Source: Streptomyces smaragdinus (GTDB taxonomy: Bacteria > Actinomycetota > Actinomycetes > Streptomycetales > Streptomycetaceae). From it: a DNA stretch of 64,000 bases. The stretch lies in contig NZ_WEGJ01000003.1 in assembly GCF_009604385.1 (NCBI RefSeq), forward strand, positions 310,001-374,000. The letters run 5' to 3'. The translations under genes and the position numbers were made by a program. The notes beneath the pieces were generated by a model. The model saw only the letters and a program-made list of their open reading frames with translations. It was not told the origin of the DNA and did no database searches. Within the stretch, counting starts at the first letter, position 1, and every line of letters starts with the position of its first letter. Below are positions 60,316 to 64,000 of this stretch, piece by piece.

Positions 60316-63300
60316 GTGAACACCTTAGACGAAGCGAGCGCGCACGCAGCAGCGGGCAACTCGGCCTTGGACAGCTTCGAGCGAACCCACTCCCCCGCCG
60401 AGCTGAACAGGGCGATCTCCTCGTTCCGCGCAGCCGTCGCGAAAGTGCCGCCCGATGACCGTGGGCGCATACCTCATCTCCGCAGCCTCCTCGCTGCGTT
60501 GTATCGGCGCTTCACGGAAGCCGATAAAGTGGAGGACTTGGATGCCGCGATCGACGCAGGGCGTGAGGCCATTTCCCTGAACCGGTCAGACGCCAGCTGC
60601 CTCGCGGCCCTCTCTACAGTGTTTCACGAGCGATTTAGTGTCGCGGAACAGGAGTCGGACCTCAACGAGGCCATCGATCTTGCCCGAACCGCGACGGCCC
60701 TACCAACCCGTCGCTCTCGTGACGGGGCTGCCGCCCTGGCAATTTTGGGTGATGCACTCAGCACACGGTTCCAATACCACGGATCGGTAGAGGACTTAGA
60801 GGAGTCCATCGATCTGGCACGAACGTCGCTCGCGCTGAGTAATCCTGGTATCACACGCAAATACGCCCTCTACAATCTGGCCCAGTACCTGCGTCGACTC
60901 GCCGAAGAAACCGGCAGCCCGGCAGCTCTGGACGAGGCTGTCGCCGTTATCCGGCGAGGAATTAACGCACGCCCCCGTGAGGGTGTCGTCCACGCAATGA
61001 GCCTGGCCGGGCTTGGTAGCGTGCTGGCAGTCCGCTGCGAGTTAACCCAGTCGGCAGAAGGGCTGGACGAGGCCCTTAGCTGCAGTCGAGCGGCGTACGA
61101 CATGACACCCGAAGGTCATCCACAGCGGGGGACGCTCCTGGCTCGCCTGGTGGCCCAGCTACACCAAGAGGCCACCTTCTCGGGGGAGATTTCATTCCTG
61201 GATGAGGCGGTTTACCTCGTTCGCGCGTCCGAGGATGTACGCGCCGAAGACTCCTTCACTGGGACGCCTTTCGAGATTATCCTCATATCGGCCTTGCGGA
61301 ATCGACATAGCGCGACTGGCATGGTTGCGGACCTAGACGAGGCCATTGCCCTTGCCCGTTCAGGTCTGACTCGGGCCCTAGGCCACAGGCTCGGCTTGGC
61401 ACATTTTGCTGCCCCCCTGTCCGCACTGCTTTTCACACGCCACCATCAGGCCGGGGCACTTGCAGATCTGGACGAGGCGATTCGGCATCAGCAGACAATG
61501 CTGCAGACTTCGACCCTCGGCCGCAGACGGCACACAATCGCGCTGAACACCCTGGGTCTGCTGCAATGGTCCAGGTTCTGCAGGACGCGAGACCCTGACG
61601 ACATCGAAGCGGCGATCGCCCACGGCCGCGCGGCAGTGGAAAACGGTAGGCACCGGTCCGAACAGGCCATGTACCTGTCGAACCTCGGCATCGCTCTGGG
61701 GGCGAAGTACGACCACCGTGGCGGGATCGAAGATCTGGACGAAAGCATCAACATGGCCCGCCAAGCCGTGGCGGCGTCGACCCGGCTGGAGTCCGTAGAA
61801 CTGGCCCGCTATCTTGCGAACCTGACCCATTCCCTGACACGTCGGTACGAACAAACCGCCCAGATTGAGGACTTGGATGAAGCAGTGGACGCGGGTCGCA
61901 GAAGTGTGTCGTTGCTCTCCAGTGACCACCCCGAACGCTCGTGGTTCCTCGCCGAACTGAGTGCCGCGCTGCACGCCCGTTCCACGCACCTGAACGACTC
62001 GAACGACCAGCAAGCTGCGACTGAGGCCAGCATCGAGGCATGGAGCGTGGAGACGGCTCCCGTCGGGCAGCGCCTTAGCTCAGCGAAGGTGGCAGCCGCT
62101 GGCCTGGTCGCCGCTTCCGAAGTACTCCGGGCGACGGACTTACTCCAAGACGCGGTGCGTCTCCTGCCGGAGGTCAGCCCTCGCCGGCTGTCCCGCAGCG
62201 ACCAGGAGCACGCACTGGGCAGCCTGGCGGGACTGGCCAGCGAGGCGGCCTCGCTCGTCCTGGCTGATCCGCGTCTGTCCGAGGATGAACGGCCCCGGCG
62301 AGCCCTCAGCCTGTTGGAGGCCGGACGCGCGATCCTCATCAGCCAGGCGCTCGACGGTCGCGACGACCTAGCCGAGCTACACCGCAGCCATCCAGATGTC
62401 GCCGCACGCTTCGTCGAACTCCGCGATCTACTTGACCAGCCGTGGGAGCCCGGATCGGTATCGAACCCTGAGGGGGATGAGATTCACACGGCTACAGCCA
62501 GTCTCGGCATCGGACGAGAGAGACACGAACTCGCCGCACAGTTCACCGCCACTCTCGCCAGGATCAGGACGCTACCCGGCTTTGGCTCGTTCGGCCTTCC
62601 ACCGGACGCAGACGAACTGGTCGATGCTGCAGCCTCGGGGCCCGTAGTCGTACTCAACGTCAGCGCCTATGGAAGCCATGCCCTTCTGGTCACGAAGGAT
62701 GGGGTCAGCACACTGCCACTCACGGACCTCGACGCGGGCGATGCGGCCATCCGAGCCTCGGCGTTCCACGCAGCCCGGCGTTCGATCCTGTTGTGGGGGG
62801 ACCCTGCCCTTGAAGAGCGGGCCGGTGTCAAGATGGAGGTCGTGCTGGCATGGCTGTGGGACGCCGTGGCAGCGCCCGTGCTGGAGGCCCTCGGCTGCCA
62901 CAGCCGCCCTTCCGACGAGACAGGAACTTGGACGCGAATCTGGTGGGTTCCGTGCGGGCTGCTCAGTCTGCTCCCAATCCACGCCGCGGGCCACCACTCC
63001 ACTGCTTCCGACGGGAACTGCCCACGCACGGTGATTGATCGCGTGGTTTCCTCCTACGCGCCGTCGCTGCGCACACTCATCCACACGAGGCAGGCAGCCG
63101 ACGCCGCCCCCTCGTGCGCCCCGTTCGACTCGCCGCCTGCTGCCCTCGTGGTTGCGATGCCCACCACACCGGGACTGTCCGGCGCGGGCTACCTGCCTCA
63201 CGTCAGGGAAGAGGTCAGGGTGTTGCGCGGGCACCTTCCGGTCCTGACTGTGCTCGCCGAGCAGGAGGCGGCATTGGACGCCGCCGGAGAGCCGACCAAG

Positions 63301-63792
63301 AACTCCGTGCTGACTCAACTGGCGCACCACCCGATCGCTCACTTCAGCTGCCATGGCGTCAGCGACGAGCACCAGCCCTCCCGCAGCCGACTGCTGTTAC
63401 GAGACCATGAGAGCAATCCGCTGACTGCGGCAAGCCTGGCCCCGATCGCCCTCGACCACGCGCAACTCGCCTACCTGTCTGCGTGCAGTACGGCATCGAC
63501 GAAGCCGGCGCATCTACTTGACGAATCAATCCATCTCGCCTCGGCATTCCTGATCGCTGGCTTCCCACACGTCATCAGCACACTGTGGGAGATCGATGAT
63601 CAACTCTCCGTAGATGTGGCTGACGACTTCTACACGCGGCTCCGCACCGCCGAGGGCAAATTCGACGTTAGCCGCGCAGGGTATGCCCTCCATGATGCCG
63701 TTCAGAGAGCCCGCAGGGGAAAGGGAACGGGACAGCCCGACGGCATGCGGAATCCGTTCCGGTGGGCAGCGTATGTCCACATCGGTACCTGA
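60316..63792 (+). CDS. TPR-CHAT caspase-like protease (conflict-system effector)
   Basis: The 1158-aa protein has about 11 TPR-like repeats over residues ~74-535, each with a DLDEAIxLAR-like helix. A linker region follows, then a CHAT caspase-fold protease from ~780. The catalytic His is in HFSCHG (His1013) and the Cys in YLSACSTA (Cys1057), followed by GFPHVISTLWEIDD. CHAT proteases act as effectors of defence systems, cleaving host or partner proteins. GTG start after GGAGGG. Codon 4 is TTA, and codons 161, 243, 609 and 1028 are also TTA, implying dependence on bldA in Streptomyces. No nucleotide-sensing or NTPase domain is found in this protein. Confidence 0.9.
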   Translation: MNTLDEASAHAAAGNSALDSFERTHSPAELNRAISSFRAAVAKVPPDDRGRIPHLRSLLAALYRRFTEADKVEDLDAAIDAGREAISLNRSDASCLAALSTVFHERFSVAEQESDLNEAIDLARTATALPTRRSRDGAAALAILGDALSTRFQYHGSVEDLEESIDLARTSLALSNPGITRKYALYNLAQYLRRLAEETGSPAALDEAVAVIRRGINARPREGVVHAMSLAGLGSVLAVRCELTQSAEGLDEALSCSRAAYDMTPEGHPQRGTLLARLVAQLHQEATFSGEISFLDEAVYLVRASEDVRAEDSFTGTPFEIILISALRNRHSATGMVADLDEAIALARSGLTRALGHRLGLAHFAAPLSALLFTRHHQAGALADLDEAIRHQQTMLQTSTLGRRRHTIALNTLGLLQWSRFCRTRDPDDIEAAIAHGRAAVENGRHRSEQAMYLSNLGIALGAKYDHRGGIEDLDESINMARQAVAASTRLESVELARYLANLTHSLTRRYEQTAQIEDLDEAVDAGRRSVSLLSSDHPERSWFLAELSAALHARSTHLNDSNDQQAATEASIEAWSVETAPVGQRLSSAKVAAAGLVAASEVLRATDLLQDAVRLLPEVSPRRLSRSDQEHALGSLAGLASEAASLVLADPRLSEDERPRRALSLLEAGRAILISQALDGRDDLAELHRSHPDVAARFVELRDLLDQPWEPGSVSNPEGDEIHTATASLGIGRERHELAAQFTATLARIRTLPGFGSFGLPPDADELVDAAASGPVVVLNVSAYGSHALLVTKDGVSTLPLTDLDAGDAAIRASAFHAARRSILLWGDPALEERAGVKMEVVLAWLWDAVAAPVLEALGCHSRPSDETGTWTRIWWVPCGLLSLLPIHAAGHHSTASDGNCPRTVIDRVVSSYAPSLRTLIHTRQAADAAPSCAPFDSPPAALVVAMPTTPGLSGAGYLPHVREEVRVLRGHLPVLTVLAEQEAALDAAGEPTKNSVLTQLAHHPIAHFSCHGVSDEHQPSRSRLLLRDHESNPLTAASLAPIALDHAQLAYLSACSTASTKPAHLLDESIHLASAFLIAGFPHVISTLWEIDDQLSVDVADDFYTRLRTAEGKFDVSRAGYALHDAVQRARRGKGTGQPDGMRNPFRWAAYVHIGT

Positions 63793-63923
63793 GAGAGCGT
63801 CACACAGCAGTGAATTCCGATCTATATGAGCAACGCAGCAACAACCCAGGCGGACAGCTGTGTAGCAGCACGCACCCGCACGCAGGCACCGTGTCCGAAT
63901 GCTCTGACACCCGTAAAGAAGGT

Positions 63924-64000
63924 TCAGTCCTCTTCCGGCTGCGTCAACTGCTCGTCGAACCAAGCCCGCCGTTCCTCGGGGCAGGCTGTGCGGAGTTTAC
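63924..64000 (-). CDS. C-terminal end of an unidentified protein
   Basis: On the minus strand a frame enters from the right edge and ends at 63924 with KLRTACPEERRAWFDEQLTQ then PEED. It is convergent with the CHAT gene. Too short to identify; composition is protein-like. Confidence 0.4.
   Translation of the reverse strand, partial: KLRTACPEERRAWFDEQLTQPEED

Larger units (their letters stand above)
49396..64000. mobile_element. Integrative element at the tRNA 3' end, right end outside the window
   Basis: From the tRNA 3' end onward the gene content changes to accessory genes: tyrosine integrase with its stop nearest the tRNA, divergent excisionase, recombinase fragment, XRE regulator, ParB-family proteins, many tiny ORFs, then an EACC1/TPR-CHAT module. 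Base composition falls locally (for example around 59,090-59,160) and rare codons such as TTA and ATA appear. No replication initiator, Tra protein or phage structural gene is seen here. The matching att copy must lie to the right of the window. Confidence 0.75.

Noticed and set aside
49396..64000. Prophage
   Set aside because: No structural, packaging or lysis genes are seen; the visible gene set fits an integrative element, though the part beyond the window could change this.

Overview
The window is high-GC actinobacterial DNA, almost certainly a Streptomyces chromosome. It has GTG/TTG starts and third-position G/C bias, and it carries several Streptomyces-type gene sets: a WhiJ/AbaA-like regulatory cluster, a conservon (cvn) operon with CYP157/CYP154-type P450s, an HrdA-like sigma factor beside dnaG, and many paralogue families. 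No rRNA genes and no CRISPR array were seen.

Bases 1-49,395 look like ordinary core or semi-core chromosome. 1-5,720: the 5' part of a very large hypothetical protein (minus), an orphan Phd-type antitoxin, a lipoprotein, and a cluster of DUF397 / HTH-DUF5753 / anti-sigma-type ATPase / second DUF397. 5,720-6,405: non-coding, carrying GC-rich hairpin repeats. 6,406-12,046: a GH2 beta-mannosidase and a DUF4132 protein with a downstream partner. 12,062-22,000: a TetR-regulated membrane protein, DMT transporter, serine hydrolase, cupin, LtrA-like protein, STAS antagonist, PH-like membrane protein, secreted DUF1906/SH3 protein and SseB. 22,057-28,451: a LytS/LytTR two-component system with two cation/acetate-type symporters and their small partner proteins. 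28,528-36,699: a conservon whose cvnE-type P450 is followed by three more P450s, giving two degenerate/canonical pairs. 37,007-48,848: metalloprotease, second LtrA, secreted amidohydrolase, MFS exporter, FAD reductase, GNAT, dnaG, sigma factor, FGGY kinase and a small membrane protein. Two tRNA genes follow (Asn-GTT and a CAT-anticodon tRNA).

From the 3' end of the CAT tRNA to the window edge lies what looks like an integrative element. It begins with a tyrosine integrase whose gene ends next to the tRNA and a divergent excisionase. Next come a serine-recombinase fragment without its catalytic domain, a short MAB_1171c-like membrane protein with an XRE regulator, a solo ParB, several tiny phage-like proteins including a Cys-rich 41-mer, and a ParB-nuclease protein followed by a ParB+methyltransferase fusion. 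An 18-bp perfect hairpin then separates these from a two-gene module: a small membrane protein resembling EACC1 and a 1158-aa TPR-CHAT caspase-like protease. The right end of the element is not in the window.

The most notable content is the cargo of this element: the EACC1/TPR-CHAT conflict module, with a TTA codon at position 4 and five in total, and the neighbouring ParB/methyltransferase module. Other notable points are the doubled CYP157/CYP154 pairs in one conservon and a 21-bp-period direct repeat upstream of the DUF485-symporter operon that has the geometry of a LytTR-regulator site.
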